Origin: Bacteroidota bacterium
GTDB taxonomy: Bacteria > Bacteroidota > Bacteroidia > B-17B0 > Aurantibacillaceae
DNA length: 64,000 nucleotides
Direction: 5' to 3'
Assembly: GCA_023251755.1 (NCBI GenBank)
Contig: JAHEYF010000007.1
Location: forward strand, 1 to 64,000
How positions within the stretch are numbered: position 1 is the first letter of the stretch; each line of letters opens with the position of its first letter. Below are positions 35,928-45,860 of this stretch, piece after piece. The notes below the pieces were generated by a model. The model saw only the letters and a program-made list of their open reading frames with translations. It did no database searches and was not told the DNA's origin. Both the position numbers and the translations under genes were made by a program.

Positions 35928-37271
35928 ATGAGCATTCGATTTTATACACTATTATTCCTTGCAGTACTTTCTTATACTACAATCTATTCCCAAAATTTTA
36001 ACAGGGCCAAACTCGATAGCCTGTTTGATATACTGGCTAAAAAGGACAAAGCCATGGGAAGCCTCACACTTTCAAAAAACGGGAAAGTAATTTACAGCAG
36101 GGCTATTGGTTACAGTCTTATCTCAGATAAAGAAAAAAAAGCCAGTACGGTGTTCACCAAATACAGAATCGGTTCTATATCAAAAATGTTTACTGCTACC
36201 ATGATTTTTCAATTGATTGATGAAGGGAAACTTAAGCTCAGCACTACTTTAGATCAGTATTTTCCGCTGCTTCCCAACGCAAAAAAAATCACCATTGCCA
36301 ATTTACTGAACCACCACAGCGGGCTGCATAATTTTACCGATGAGCCCGACTACAGCGAATGGATGACACAGTCCAAAACACAAAACGAAATGCTCGCTAT
36401 CATTGCTAAACACAAAGTTGATTTTGAACCCAATGAAAAAGCAGCTTACAGCAATTCCAATTATATTGTATTGGGCTACATAATTGAAAAAATAACCCAA
36501 CAGGCCTATGCAAAAAACCTGAGCGAAAGAATCACTTCAAAAACAGGGCTTTCCAATACGTATTATGGTGCTAAAACCAACCCGGCCAACAACGAAAGTT
36601 TTTCTTTTCAGTACATTACAAGCTGGCTGCAAAGGCCCGAAACGGATATGAGTATTCCCGGTGGGGCCGGTGCTATTGTTGCCACGCCTTCCGACCTGTG
36701 TAAATTTATTGAAGCTTTATTTTCATTTAAATTAGTTTCCGAAAAAAGTCTAAGCCAAATGAAAACCATCAGTGATGGGATGGGCATGGGTATGTTTCAG
36801 GTTCCCTTCTACAACAAAAAAGCTTATGGGCACAACGGTGGTATTGACGGTTTTGTTTCGAACCTGGTTTATTTTCCCGAAGACAGCCTGGCTATGGCTT
36901 ATTGCAGCAACGGGCAAAACTACTCCATGAACAATATCTTATTGGGGGTACTAAGTATTTATTTTAACAAGGACTATTCAATTCCCACATTTGAGGCGTC
37001 TGCCATCGCCCTCTCCTTAAAAACCGAAGAACTGGACCCCTATTTAGGTGTTTATTCCAGCACACAAATCCCTTTAAAAATAACTGTAACCAAAGACAAA
37101 ACCACTCTCTTTGCTCAGGCAACCGGGCAATCGGCCTTTCCGCTGGAGGCCACGGAAAAAGATAAATTCAAATTCGAAGCTGCAGGAATAAAAATGGAAT
37201 TTAACCCCGAAAAAAATGAAATGACCTTGAAACAAGGTGGGGTAAGTTATTTATTTACTAAAAACAAATAA
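35928..37271 (+). CDS. Exported class C beta-lactamase-fold serine hydrolase
   Basis: 447 residues with a signal peptide to about residue 22. The three penicillin-binding-fold motifs are present: SISK (Ser83-Lys86), YSN (174-176) and HNGG, with NLLNHHSGLHNF between them. A C-terminal beta domain (about 355-447, YLGVYSSTQIPLKITV) resembles the lipocalin-like tail of DUF3471-type hydrolases. Such proteins are D-aminopeptidases, esterases or peptidoglycan-editing enzymes more often than true beta-lactamases. Substrate unknown. The start lies 3 bases after a perfect inverted repeat. Confidence 0.9.
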   Translation: MSIRFYTLLFLAVLSYTTIYSQNFNRAKLDSLFDILAKKDKAMGSLTLSKNGKVIYSRAIGYSLISDKEKKASTVFTKYRIGSISKMFTATMIFQLIDEGKLKLSTTLDQYFPLLPNAKKITIANLLNHHSGLHNFTDEPDYSEWMTQSKTQNEMLAIIAKHKVDFEPNEKAAYSNSNYIVLGYIIEKITQQAYAKNLSERITSKTGLSNTYYGAKTNPANNESFSFQYITSWLQRPETDMSIPGGAGAIVATPSDLCKFIEALFSFKLVSEKSLSQMKTISDGMGMGMFQVPFYNKKAYGHNGGIDGFVSNLVYFPEDSLAMAYCSNGQNYSMNNILLGVLSIYFNKDYSIPTFEASAIALSLKTEELDPYLGVYSSTQIPLKITVTKDKTTLFAQATGQSAFPLEATEKDKFKFEAAGIKMEFNPEKNEMTLKQGGVSYLFTKNK

Positions 37272-37377
37272 AAGTAAACGGGTTCTGAACAGGGCAAATG
37301 AGTATTTCAAATATTCAAAAATAATAGCAATCTTCACGGTCTTATACAAATACCCGGCAATTATAAACATCACGAAT

Positions 37378-39603
37378 ATGTATACAACTCAAATTAAATC
37401 AAAAACAACTTCCGGATTAAAAAACCTGTTGCTCTCCGCCTTTGCTCTCTTCGCCTTCTTAACGGCATATTCTCAGGAAGAGCGCATCAAATGGTCAAAC
37501 TCCGGCAATACTTATTTTACTACTGAAAAAAATGAGTTGATTCAACACAGTTTGCCTGGAAATGAAACCAAAGTCATTATTTCAAAAGCACAATTGACCC
37601 CACATGGAAGCCTTACTCCGTTAAAGCTCCGGTTTTATTCCTTCTCTGCAGACAATCAAAAAGCCCTGATCTTCACCAATACCAAACGGGTTTGGAGGTT
37701 AAACAGCAAAGGAGATTATTGGGTTTTAAATTTGGCAACAGGAGACCTTACTCAATTGGGTAAAAGTTTACCTTCCTCTTCTTTAATGTTTGCCAAATTT
37801 TCTCCAGACGGGAAATCTGTTGCTTACGTGAGTGGAAACAATATTTATGTGGAAGACCTGGCTACAGCACAAATCAAAGCCCTTACCAAAGATGGAACAG
37901 TTACCCTGATTAACGGAACATTTGACTGGGCTTACGAAGAAGAATTTGCCTGCCGCGATGGTTTCCGCTGGAGCCCGGACAGCAAATCCATAGCCTATTG
38001 GCAGATTGATGCCGGCAGTATTAAAAAATTCTATATGATCAACAACACCGATTCTATTTATTCACAAGCCATTCCTATTGAATACCCAAAAGTAGGAGAG
38101 AAACCTTCGGCCTGTAAAGTAGGCGTAGTAACAATTGCAGATGTCAAAACCACCTGGGTCAATATTCCCGGCGACCCGGCACAACATTATATAGTAAGGA
38201 TGGAATACATCCCTGCATCCAATAAACTGCTTGTTCAGGAGCTTAACCGCAAACAAAACCACAGTAAACTTTATACTGCTGAAATTGCCACCGGCAACGC
38301 TAAAATTATTCAGGAAGAAACAGACGAAGCCTGGGTAGATATTTACCAGGAAGGAAATCCTTATACCATCGAATTTACCAATAATTTCACCTGGCTCAAC
38401 GAAGGCAAAAGTATTCTATGGGTTTCTGAAAAAGACGGTTGGAGGCACCTTTACCAGGTTTCATTAGAAGGGAAACCAGAAAAATTAATCACCAAAGGCA
38501 ATTACGATTTCATCAATCTTAAATACACAGACACTAAGTCTGGACATATTTATTTTATGGCTTCTCCCGACAATGCCACTCAAAAATACCTGTACCGTAC
38601 CAAACTTGATGGTTCGGGAAAAGCTGAATTGCTGAGCCCTGTGGACTTAAAAGGAGAACACGATTATTCTTTCTCTGCAGACGGCCAGTATGCCATACAC
38701 AGTTTCTCCAACCATTTTACCCAACCTGCCCGTGAGTTTATTTCCGTAGCCAAACACAAAGCCCTGAACGAGAAAGAAAGCATAGCCGCCCAGCTGGAAA
38801 AAATTCAGGAAAAACCAAACACCGAGTTTTTTAAAATCACCACAAAAGACGGGGTAGAAATGGACGGCTGGATGGTAAAACCAAAAAACTTCGACCCAAA
38901 GAAAAAGTACCCAGTCGTGTTTTATGTATACACAGAACCTGCCGGGGCCACTGTTTCAGACTCTTACGGCATAAGCCAGAATTTTTTATACAAAGGCGAT
39001 ATGATGGAAGACGGTTATATTTATATGTCCATAGACAACCGCGGCACACCTGCCCCAAAAGGAAGGGCCTGGAGAAAAGCCATTTACAGGAAGATCGGTC
39101 AGGTCAATATCCGCGACCAGGCCATGGCTGCGACAGAAATATTAAAATGGGATTTTGTTGATGCTGAAAGAGTGGCTGTTTGGGGCTGGAGCGGTGGTGG
39201 CTCAGCTACCCTGAACCTTATGTTCCAGTACCCTGAAATATACAAAACAGGTATTGCCATTGCCGCTGTAGGCAACCAGCTTACCTACGACAACATTTAC
39301 CAGGAACGTTTTATGGGACTTCCACAGGAAAACAGGGAAGACTTTGTAAACGGATCACCCATAACTTACGCCAAAAACCTGAAAGGAAACCTGCTTTACA
39401 TACACGGTACAGGCGACGACAACGTACATTACCAGAATGCTGAGATGCTGCTCAACGAACTCATTAAATACAACAAGCAGTTTCAGTTTATGCCCTACCC
39501 CAACCGTACACATGGCATATCCGAAGGCGAAGGGACTTTTGAACATTTGTCTACACTTTATACAACTTACTTAAAAGAGCATTGCCCTCCGGGTGCAAAG
39601 TGA
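37378..39603 (+). CDS. Dipeptidyl peptidase IV (S9B family)
   Basis: 741 residues. A signal peptide or signal anchor (to about 32) precedes a beta-propeller domain (about 40-460) with the substrate amino-end motif DWAYEEEF. The alpha/beta-hydrolase domain has Ser605 in GWSGGG, Asp680/681 in GTGDDNVHYQN and His712 in NRTHGISEG. DPP-IV removes Xaa-Pro dipeptides from peptide N-termini; Bacteroidota use it in the periplasm or on the surface for proline-rich peptide utilisation. Monocistronic in appearance. Confidence 0.95.
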   Translation: MYTTQIKSKTTSGLKNLLLSAFALFAFLTAYSQEERIKWSNSGNTYFTTEKNELIQHSLPGNETKVIISKAQLTPHGSLTPLKLRFYSFSADNQKALIFTNTKRVWRLNSKGDYWVLNLATGDLTQLGKSLPSSSLMFAKFSPDGKSVAYVSGNNIYVEDLATAQIKALTKDGTVTLINGTFDWAYEEEFACRDGFRWSPDSKSIAYWQIDAGSIKKFYMINNTDSIYSQAIPIEYPKVGEKPSACKVGVVTIADVKTTWVNIPGDPAQHYIVRMEYIPASNKLLVQELNRKQNHSKLYTAEIATGNAKIIQEETDEAWVDIYQEGNPYTIEFTNNFTWLNEGKSILWVSEKDGWRHLYQVSLEGKPEKLITKGNYDFINLKYTDTKSGHIYFMASPDNATQKYLYRTKLDGSGKAELLSPVDLKGEHDYSFSADGQYAIHSFSNHFTQPAREFISVAKHKALNEKESIAAQLEKIQEKPNTEFFKITTKDGVEMDGWMVKPKNFDPKKKYPVVFYVYTEPAGATVSDSYGISQNFLYKGDMMEDGYIYMSIDNRGTPAPKGRAWRKAIYRKIGQVNIRDQAMAATEILKWDFVDAERVAVWGWSGGGSATLNLMFQYPEIYKTGIAIAAVGNQLTYDNIYQERFMGLPQENREDFVNGSPITYAKNLKGNLLYIHGTGDDNVHYQNAEMLLNELIKYNKQFQFMPYPNRTHGISEGEGTFEHLSTLYTTYLKEHCPPGAK

Positions 39604-40280
39604 GTTGAGTAATCAGGCACCTTATTTATTTTTCAGTCATACGGTAAACATCTATCAGTCTGCGCAAATCTGATACCAGCTGCTGTAATTTATTATTTTT
39701 AAAATTGCAGATTTTATTTGCAGGCAATAAATCAATTGTACAATTCTGTTTTTTTAACAGACAATACCTGAAAAAAGCTTGTTATCGGATAAAAGCCAGG
39801 GGCAAAATGCAAAAAATTTCAACTGGTCTGCCGCTCATCTATTATTACTGTTCATAGAAAGATAATTTGTTGTATAAATTAAAAAATTTAATAACTTAAT
39901 TAAACTTTATAGTGAAAGACCTGCATACACTACCACAAAACCTGGTGCGGCATAGTGGTGAAGCTACTGCAAACATGGAGGGTATTGACCCGGAGACCAT
40001 TGGAAAAATGCTGAATCAGCAAGCATTCATTTTATTTTTATTTTTTCACTCAACCTGAAAAAAATAAAAGAACGAATAAAATGTTTAAGAATTTTCTTTT
40101 AAAGAAGTTTACAAAAAACAATTTAACAAAAAGTCTGTGTGCTTTGTGTTATAAACAAACTTTATTAACCTTTGTTAATCAAGTTTAAATAATACATTGG
40201 AGCAACCGTAATCCTATAGCTACCGGATTCACAATTTGACTTTTGACTTACAAATTTAACTTACTTAATACAACCATCCC
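39604..40280. other. 677-base gap without a clear gene
   Basis: No convincing coding region except a 48-codon GTG frame (39912-40058). The left part (39640-39890) is AT-rich with a small CTGTT/AACAG hairpin near 39748. At about 40128 the phrase CTGTGTGCTTTGTGTTATAA resembles the CTTTGTG/CTTAGTG words at 56526, and at 40236-40262 TTTGACTTTTGACTTAC words lead to the next gene. Confidence 0.5.
39912..40058 (+). other. Possible small ORF or gene remnant (48 codons)
   Basis: From GTG 39912 the frame reads VKDLHTLPQNLVRHSGEATA and on to a TGA at 40056. The first 37 codons have ordinary protein-like composition, then it becomes Phe/Leu-rich in an AT-rich run. There is no visible Shine-Dalgarno and no family match that I recognise. 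It may be the stump of a lost gene rather than a functional peptide. Confidence 0.25.
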
Positions 40281-42680
40281 ATGATTAATCCATTTCAGCG
40301 AAAAGACGAGGGAGGCAGGGTAACGCAAAGCGGACCTTTTTGCCGTTCTACAGTGTTTGCCGCAACAAGCACCCATACGATGAAATTTATCCCTACAGAG
40401 GTACAGATATTAGCCAAGGAGCATTACCAGCTGGAAGTTGAAGCCACTGCATTGCAAGGTTATGACGAACAAAATTTTTTATTGAGAGATAAATTCGGAA
40501 AAAAATACATTTTAAAAATTGCCGGTGAGGAGCACGGTTATCATTTCCTTGAAGCACAAATAGCTATTGCCAGGCACCTTGCCAACAGCAACCTGGCCTC
40601 AAAGTTCCAGCATTATATTAAAAACACCAAATACCGCGAGTTAACAAGTATAGAACGAAACGGGAAAAGCTATTACCTGCGTGTGCTTTCTTTTTTAGAA
40701 GGAACATTCTGGGTCGATCAGCAAGAACACAGCCCCGACCTTTTACATAAACTTGGTGGCTTTTTGGGAGAAATGGATGCAACACTTAAAAACTTTCAAC
40801 ACCCGGCCCTTAACCGTTATTACGAATGGGATTTAAAAAACACCCTCGATGCCCGTAACAACCTGCGTTACATTCGTTCGCACGAGGACAGAAGATTAGT
40901 GGATTATTTTTTATTGCAATTCGAAATGGAAGTCCTGCCCTATATCTCTTCATTGCGAAGTTCGGCTATTCACAACGATGTGAACGATTACAATATTTTA
41001 ATCAATGGACAATACATCAGTGGCCTTATCGATTTTGGTGATGCAGTGTATTCCAACACCATCAACAACTTAGCCATTGCCTGTACTTATGCTTTGCTTC
41101 AGCAAAAAGAGCCCATTGAAGCAGCGGCTGTCCTTGTAAAAGCTTATCACGAAAAACATCCGCTTTGTGAAAAAGAATTAGAAGTGTTGTATTACCTCAT
41201 TGCAGCCCGCTTGTGTATCAGTCTTACCAAGTCGGCTTTCAATGCTTCGCTCAACAGCGACAACCACCATCATTTTTTAACCGAACAGGCCGGCTGGAAA
41301 CTGCTGCACCAATGGATTAAAATAAATCCTTTAAGGGTACAGGATGCTTTCCACGCAGCCTGTGGTTATGCCCCTGTAATTGATCACAGCAACCATTATG
41401 CAGACATCTTAAAAAAACGAAAAGAACTGATCGGAAAAAACCTGAGCATCAGTTATAAAAAGCACCTCAAAATTATCCGCGGGGCATTGCAATATTTATA
41501 CGACGATAAAGGAAATACTTTTGTAGACTGTGTAAACAATGTTAGCCATGTAGGGCATTGCCACCCAACTGTAGTAAAGGCAATACAAAAGCAGGCGGCT
41601 GTGCTCAATACCAATACCCGGTATTTAAACGACAACATCCTTGAATACGCCAAACGCCTGCTGGCTACTTTCCCTTCGCACCTGAGTGTCTGTTATTTCA
41701 CCAACTCAGGCAGCGAGGCCAACGACCTGGCTATACGCATGAGCAGGCATTATACCAATCAAAAAGATGTAGTTGTACTCGACCATGCTTACCACGGTAC
41801 TTCTACAGTGGCCATGGAACTTAGTCCTTATAAATTTGATGGCAAAGGCGGGCCTGGTAAAATGCCTTATATACACAAAGCACAAAACCCCGATCAGTAC
41901 CGCGGACCCTTTAAAGCCAACGACAGGGAAGCAGGAAAAAAATACGCACAGGATGTAAAACGTATTATTGACGAGCTGGCCGCACAGGGCAAAACCCCTG
42001 CTGCTTTTATATGCGAAACCATATTGGGTGTGGGTGGACAAATACCTTTGCCAGACGGCTACCTGAAAGAGGTGTACGGACTTATTAAAGCGGCTGGCGG
42101 GCTTTGTATTGCCGATGAAGTACAAGTGGGCTTTGGCCGGGTGGGTTCCAAATTCTGGGGCTTCGAATTGCAGGAAGCCATGCCCGATATTGTTGTATTG
42201 GGGAAACCTATAGGCAATGGACACCCATTGGCCGCAGTAATAACCACTGCTGCTATCGCCAATAGTTTTAACAACGGCATGGAATACTTTAACACCTTTG
42301 GCGGAAACCCGGTATCAATGGCCGCAGGGCTGGCCGTGCTGGATGTGATTGAAGACGAAGAGTTACAGAAAAACGCACTTGAAACTGGCAATCATTTATT
42401 GAAAGGATTGTCTCAATTAATGGTGAAGCATGGTATTATTGGTGATGTGCGGGGTCATGGTTTGTTTGTAGGTGTTGAACTGGTACGCGACAGAAAAACA
42501 CTCAAACCTGCCGCTCCCGAAATTGATACCATTGTCGAAAAAATGAAAGACCGTGGTTTCCTCATCAGTACCGACGGGCCTTTGCACAATGTATTAAAAA
42601 TAAAACCACCGCTTGTTTTTTCGAAGGAAAATGCAGATGAACTGGTAAAACAATTGGATATTGTACTTTCCGAATTATGA
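40281..42680 (+). CDS. Kinase + class III aminotransferase-fold phospholyase fusion
   Basis: 799 residues. Residues about 40-340 form an APH/choline-kinase-like domain with [13 protein letters not shown] (Asp233, Asn238) and the metal motif LIDFGD. Residues about 375-799 are a PLP enzyme of aminotransferase class [27 protein letters not shown] and the PLP lysine in GKPIGNGHP (Lys642). In animals, separate proteins of these families phosphorylate hydroxylysine and then eliminate phosphate from O-phosphohydroxylysine or O-phosphoethanolamine. The fusion therefore predicts a two-step degradation of an amino alcohol: phosphorylate, then split off phosphate. The first 33 residues are unlike the domain, so ATG 40380 may be the true start. 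Confidence 0.88.
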   Translation: MINPFQRKDEGGRVTQSGPFCRSTVFAATSTHTMKFIPTEVQILAKEHYQLEVEATALQGYDEQNFLLRDKFGKKYILKIAGEEHGYHFLEAQIAIARHLANSNLASKFQHYIKNTKYRELTSIERNGKSYYLRVLSFLEGTFWVDQQEHSPDLLHKLGGFLGEMDATLKNFQHPALNRYYEWDLKNTLDARNNLRYIRSHEDRRLVDYFLLQFEMEVLPYISSLRSSAIHNDVNDYNILINGQYISGLIDFGDAVYSNTINNLAIACTYALLQQKEPIEAAAVLVKAYHEKHPLCEKELEVLYYLIAARLCISLTKSAFNASLNSDNHHHFLTEQAGWKLLHQWIKINPLRVQDAFHAACGYAPVIDHSNHYADILKKRKELIGKNLSISYKKHLKIIRGALQYLYDDKGNTFVDCVNNVSHVGHCHPTVVKAIQKQAAVLNTNTRYLNDNILEYAKRLLATFPSHLSVCYFTNSGSEANDLAIRMSRHYTNQKDVVVLDHAYHGTSTVAMELSPYKFDGKGGPGKMPYIHKAQNPDQYRGPFKANDREAGKKYAQDVKRIIDELAAQGKTPAAFICETILGVGGQIPLPDGYLKEVYGLIKAAGGLCIADEVQVGFGRVGSKFWGFELQEAMPDIVVLGKPIGNGHPLAAVITTAAIANSFNNGMEYFNTFGGNPVSMAAGLAVLDVIEDEELQKNALETGNHLLKGLSQLMVKHGIIGDVRGHGLFVGVELVRDRKTLKPAAPEIDTIVEKMKDRGFLISTDGPLHNVLKIKPPLVFSKENADELVKQLDIVLSEL

Positions 42681-42694
42681 ACAAATACTTCATT

Positions 42695-42728
42695 TAAGCC
42701 TGCTACCCCAGTCGGGGTAGCAGGCTTA
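42695..42728. terminator. Strong bidirectional terminator
   Basis: Perfect 15-bp stem TAAGCCTGCTACCCC / GGGGTAGCAGGCTTA with loop AGTC, between the convergent phospholyase fusion and mmcQ genes. No long T-run, but the stem is the most stable in the window. Confidence 0.75.
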
Positions 42729-42746
42729 TCCTATCTTAAAAGGTAT

Positions 42747-43088
42747 TTACACTTGTTTATATTTCTCAGACAGCCTTTTAGGTGCCACATTGCAATAAGA
42801 AGTTGTTAAAGCGTCCTTTAAAACATCTTTTTTTACTTTTTTTAATTCCACAATGGTCCAGCCTTGTTTGCCCCAGCTTCCGTTTACGGGGTAGATGATT
42901 AATCGATCGAATGCACAAAATACAGATTGCTGTATTGCCGATAACTTCAGCACCACCTTCTTATTGGCAAGGTCCAGGGTTGCAAATATTTTTTTCTTCA
43001 CTCTGAAAGATGTTTTTTCAAAATGCGGTTCTTCTACTGCTTCTTCAAAAGAAAGTGAAATTTGCCTGAAAGTTTCTATACTAATCAT
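42747..43088 (-). CDS. MmcQ/YjbR-family DNA-binding-fold protein
   Basis: 113 residues, family length. FRQISLSFEEAVEEPHFEKTSFRVKKKIFATLD at the start and GWTIVELKKVKKDVLKDALTTSYCNVAPKRL at the end match the double-wing YjbR fold (quoted here only as start and end regions). Proteins of this fold are often annotated as DNA-binding, but function is not established. Cytoplasmic, 15 bases upstream of the kelch gene stop in the same direction. Confidence 0.85.
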   Translation of the reverse strand: MISIETFRQISLSFEEAVEEPHFEKTSFRVKKKIFATLDLANKKVVLKLSAIQQSVFCAFDRLIIYPVNGSWGKQGWTIVELKKVKKDVLKDALTTSYCNVAPKRLSEKYKQV

Positions 43089-43103
43089 TTGAATTATTTT
43101 ATT

Positions 43104-44306
43104 TTATTCTTTAAGCAGCTTTATACTAAGACAAACGTTCCCAGTACGAAACTGAACAAAATACAATCCTTTTGAAAACCCGGATAAATTGATGGGGGTT
43201 CTTTTTTGAGTAACACTTGCCTGAAAAAGTAGTTTTCCAAGATGGTCGGACACTGCGTAAGATGAATGCTGATTAGGAACAAAATCTTTTAATTCCAAAA
43301 CTGCTGATTCAGTTGTGGGATTAGGGTACAAGTCTATTTTTACTGATCCGCTGTATGTTATAATTCCGGTTGGGTTTACACATTTCCAGGTTTCTTTTAA
43401 GCGGGTGTCTGTTTGGTCTATACCTGTAGTATAATAAATGCTGTTGCTGTTGTTAAAACACATCCCTCCTCTTCTTCCAACGGAGGGAATAGAATCCAGC
43501 TCTACCCAACCGGATGAAGGGGAATCGAAACGCCACATGTCCTTGTAAGATTTTCCCAAAGAATCCAGGCCTGCCACTAAAACCAAATCACTGCCAATGG
43601 TTTTTAAGGCCGAATAAGTTCTGCCTTTACCTGGAAAAGTGCTTAGTTGTGTCCAGCTGTCCTGTGCGGGGTCATACTCGTACAATTCCCTGCAAAACTT
43701 ATCGTCCTCATCTTTTCCAAAAATTAAATAACCTTTGTTGTTGAGGGTGCTGGCCGCAGCCCGCCAGCGGCAACCAAAGGGCAGGTTGTTTTTGCTTTGC
43801 CAGGTATCGTTTACCATGTCGTAAGCCCATACTTCATTAATCGCAGAGTTGAAGGCGGTGCGTCCTCCAACTATATAAGTTATGTTGTTAATCGTAAAAC
43901 AAGCGGCGCCGCTTCTTCCGGCTCCGGGTAAGGATGTTTTTTGTGTCCAGCTGTTTATGCTTTGTGTATATTGCCAGACATCGTTCAAAAAAGTGCTTCC
44001 GTTTACACCGCCAAAAACAAAACCAAGTGTATACGATGAAAAGCCGCAGGCGTATTGCCTTTCCATACCTGTGGGCAGGGCAGCTACCGCGGTCCAGGTA
44101 TCGGTACTCATATCCAGCCTGTAAAAATCATTGCAGGCACTCCACCAGGGAGTAAGGCCTGTACCGCAATAAGCTGTATTGCCCATTACAAAGCACACAC
44201 CATCGTCGCGTTCAGTAGACGGAAAATCACTTACCAGTTGCCAGCTTTGAGCGGTTAGCGAACGAATGAGAAATATAAAACAAAGTGACAAAAAGGATTT
44301 TAGCAT
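43104..44306 (-). CDS. Exported kelch-repeat protein with T9SS sorting domain
   Basis: 400 residues from ATG 44306. A longer frame to 44369 would overlap the upstream gene and lacks a signal peptide at its start. MLKSFLSLCFIFLIRSLTAQ is the signal peptide. Six kelch-type blades of about 50 residues follow (GRSGAACFTINNITYIVGGR, WRAAASTLNNKGYLIFGK), forming a beta-propeller. The C-terminal domain (KIDLYPNPTTESAVLELKD to SKGLYFVQFRTGN) is T9SS type A. It should be a secreted or surface binding protein; ligand unknown. Closely follows the methyltransferase-ankyrin gene on the same strand, so the two may be co-transcribed. Confidence 0.88.
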   Translation of the reverse strand: MLKSFLSLCFIFLIRSLTAQSWQLVSDFPSTERDDGVCFVMGNTAYCGTGLTPWWSACNDFYRLDMSTDTWTAVAALPTGMERQYACGFSSYTLGFVFGGVNGSTFLNDVWQYTQSINSWTQKTSLPGAGRSGAACFTINNITYIVGGRTAFNSAINEVWAYDMVNDTWQSKNNLPFGCRWRAAASTLNNKGYLIFGKDEDDKFCRELYEYDPAQDSWTQLSTFPGKGRTYSALKTIGSDLVLVAGLDSLGKSYKDMWRFDSPSSGWVELDSIPSVGRRGGMCFNNSNSIYYTTGIDQTDTRLKETWKCVNPTGIITYSGSVKIDLYPNPTTESAVLELKDFVPNQHSSYAVSDHLGKLLFQASVTQKRTPINLSGFSKGLYFVQFRTGNVCLSIKLLKE

Positions 44307-44346
44307 GTTTATTTTAATGAAAAAAGTTTTATTTAGCCGATCTGAA

Positions 44347-45753
44347 TTAATTGGCCCCTTTTGAAACAAGGTACTTGTTTAATTCCGGGTCAATGGCATA
44401 ATGCAGGGCTGTAAAACCGTCTTTGTTTTTTTCATTGAGGTTTATTTTTTTCTCTTCCACTAAGTATTTTACCATGTCCATACTTCCACCAAATACAGCG
44501 TGCATCAGCACAGTATTTCCTTCCTTGTCTTTTTCGTTCATATCAAATCCTTTGTCTTCCAGCACATACTTCATGGCTTCAGGCTTGCAACTGTGGGCAA
44601 TCCAGTGCATTATGTTTTGTCCGTTTTCGTTTTTAAAATGAATGTCTTTTGTATCGCTGTGGTTCAGCAGGTATTGAACAATCTCCAGGTCGCCGCTGAG
44701 GGCTGCACGAAAAAGTATATTGTAATCCTTAGCGTCTTTACCATAAATTTTCGCTCCTTTTTCCACCAGCAATTTCACTATTTCAGCATTGTGTCCGAAC
44801 CAGGCCGCCATCAACAACTCTTCCTGTGTAGGGAGGGTTCCGTTTTGCAGCAACAACTTTATCGTTTCCACTTCACCTGCTGCTGCAAGTTTGCCCAATG
44901 GGGTGTAAACAAAAAAATCAGCCGCATTCATATTGGCTCCGCGGTCAATTAACAATTGTATTATTTTTTGATTATTGCTGATGCTTCCTGCTATCTGTAG
45001 TAAGCTGGCCTTTCCCAGCGAGCTGTTGGCACTTATTCCATTATCCAGAAAAGCTTTTGTTTTTTCAAAATCTTTATGGATCACCGCGTCAAAAATATCA
45101 CGAACAGGGTTTTCTTTTTTTGTAATGGTATTAAACACAAAGCGGTGCCAGCCGTGAGAGGAAGCATTTTTTTCGCAGGTATAACCTGCTGCTTCTGTTA
45201 TTTTAATGAAATAATCATCGCTAAACACGTTGTCGGTTTTTATATACAGCTTCCCTCCTTTTTTCAGTTTGCCTTTCAGTTCAGCCAGGTAAAGGTCGTA
45301 GCGGGAGATGTATTCAAAAACATTGTTCATCAGTATTTTATCACAGCTGCTATCGGGCAGGTTGCTTTGGTAATTGTTCCCAATTACAAAATTAAACTGG
45401 TTGCTAATTGCTTTCCCATTTTGCCGGCTATAAAAATTATACATTTCGTAAAAACCATTTTTATTGAGCCGGTCGGCCTGGGTTTCCTGCAGGTAAAAAG
45501 TTAAGCCTTCATAAAACAAAGAGATCGCCAAATCAATATGGCAACTGTATGCTCCTATATCGGCAATCACATCGCCCTTTTTAAATTCGCCCCAGAATTT
45601 GTTCTTTTTTAATTCCCTCGCCGCTTGTTTCTTCGTCCATTTATAATGATCATTATAAGCATAATGGTAATTCAGTTTTACCATGTCCTGTGAAAGGGCT
45701 GTTTGTGTGAGGGTAATAATGAATAGCAGGATGAGTGTAACTTTAGATGCCAT
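44347..45753 (-). CDS. Exported methyltransferase-fold protein fused to ankyrin repeats
   Basis: 468 residues. A signal peptide (MASKVTLILLFIITLTQTALSQ) leads to a Rossmann-like class I methyltransferase region (about 30-205). Motif I is degenerate (GDVIADIGAYSCHID), and a late motif is MNNVFEYISRYDLYLAELKG plus LKKGGKLYIKTDN. Residues about 218-468 hold seven or so ankyrin repeats (ASLLQIAGSISNNQKIIQLL, DGFTALHYAIDPELNKYL). S-adenosylmethionine is cytoplasmic, so an exported, glycine-poor copy is probably not an active methyltransferase but a binding fold. Alternatively the leader is a membrane anchor. Function unknown. Confidence 0.8.
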   Translation of the reverse strand: MASKVTLILLFIITLTQTALSQDMVKLNYHYAYNDHYKWTKKQAARELKKNKFWGEFKKGDVIADIGAYSCHIDLAISLFYEGLTFYLQETQADRLNKNGFYEMYNFYSRQNGKAISNQFNFVIGNNYQSNLPDSSCDKILMNNVFEYISRYDLYLAELKGKLKKGGKLYIKTDNVFSDDYFIKITEAAGYTCEKNASSHGWHRFVFNTITKKENPVRDIFDAVIHKDFEKTKAFLDNGISANSSLGKASLLQIAGSISNNQKIIQLLIDRGANMNAADFFVYTPLGKLAAAGEVETIKLLLQNGTLPTQEELLMAAWFGHNAEIVKLLVEKGAKIYGKDAKDYNILFRAALSGDLEIVQYLLNHSDTKDIHFKNENGQNIMHWIAHSCKPEAMKYVLEDKGFDMNEKDKEGNTVLMHAVFGGSMDMVKYLVEEKKINLNEKNKDGFTALHYAIDPELNKYLVSKGAN

Positions 45754-45860
45754 AATGCTAATGTAGAAGATTTTGAAAACAGAAAAACTCAGCGACCAAA
45801 AGCTGTCTGATAGCTATTTCAGCTAAATTTGTATAAACTCCCCGGCTCACCACTATCATC

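Noticed and set aside
35928-37271. Antibiotic-resistance beta-lactamase
   Set aside because: The SxxK, YxN and HxGG motifs define the fold only; the C-terminal domain and the context fit a peptidase/esterase, and resistance cannot be inferred.
41706-42224. Minus-strand open frame of 172 codons
   Set aside because: Antisense to the conserved PLP domain of the kinase-lyase fusion.
44307-44369. Longer N-terminus of the kelch protein
   Set aside because: It would overlap the upstream gene's end and push the signal peptide inward; ATG 44306 begins directly with it.
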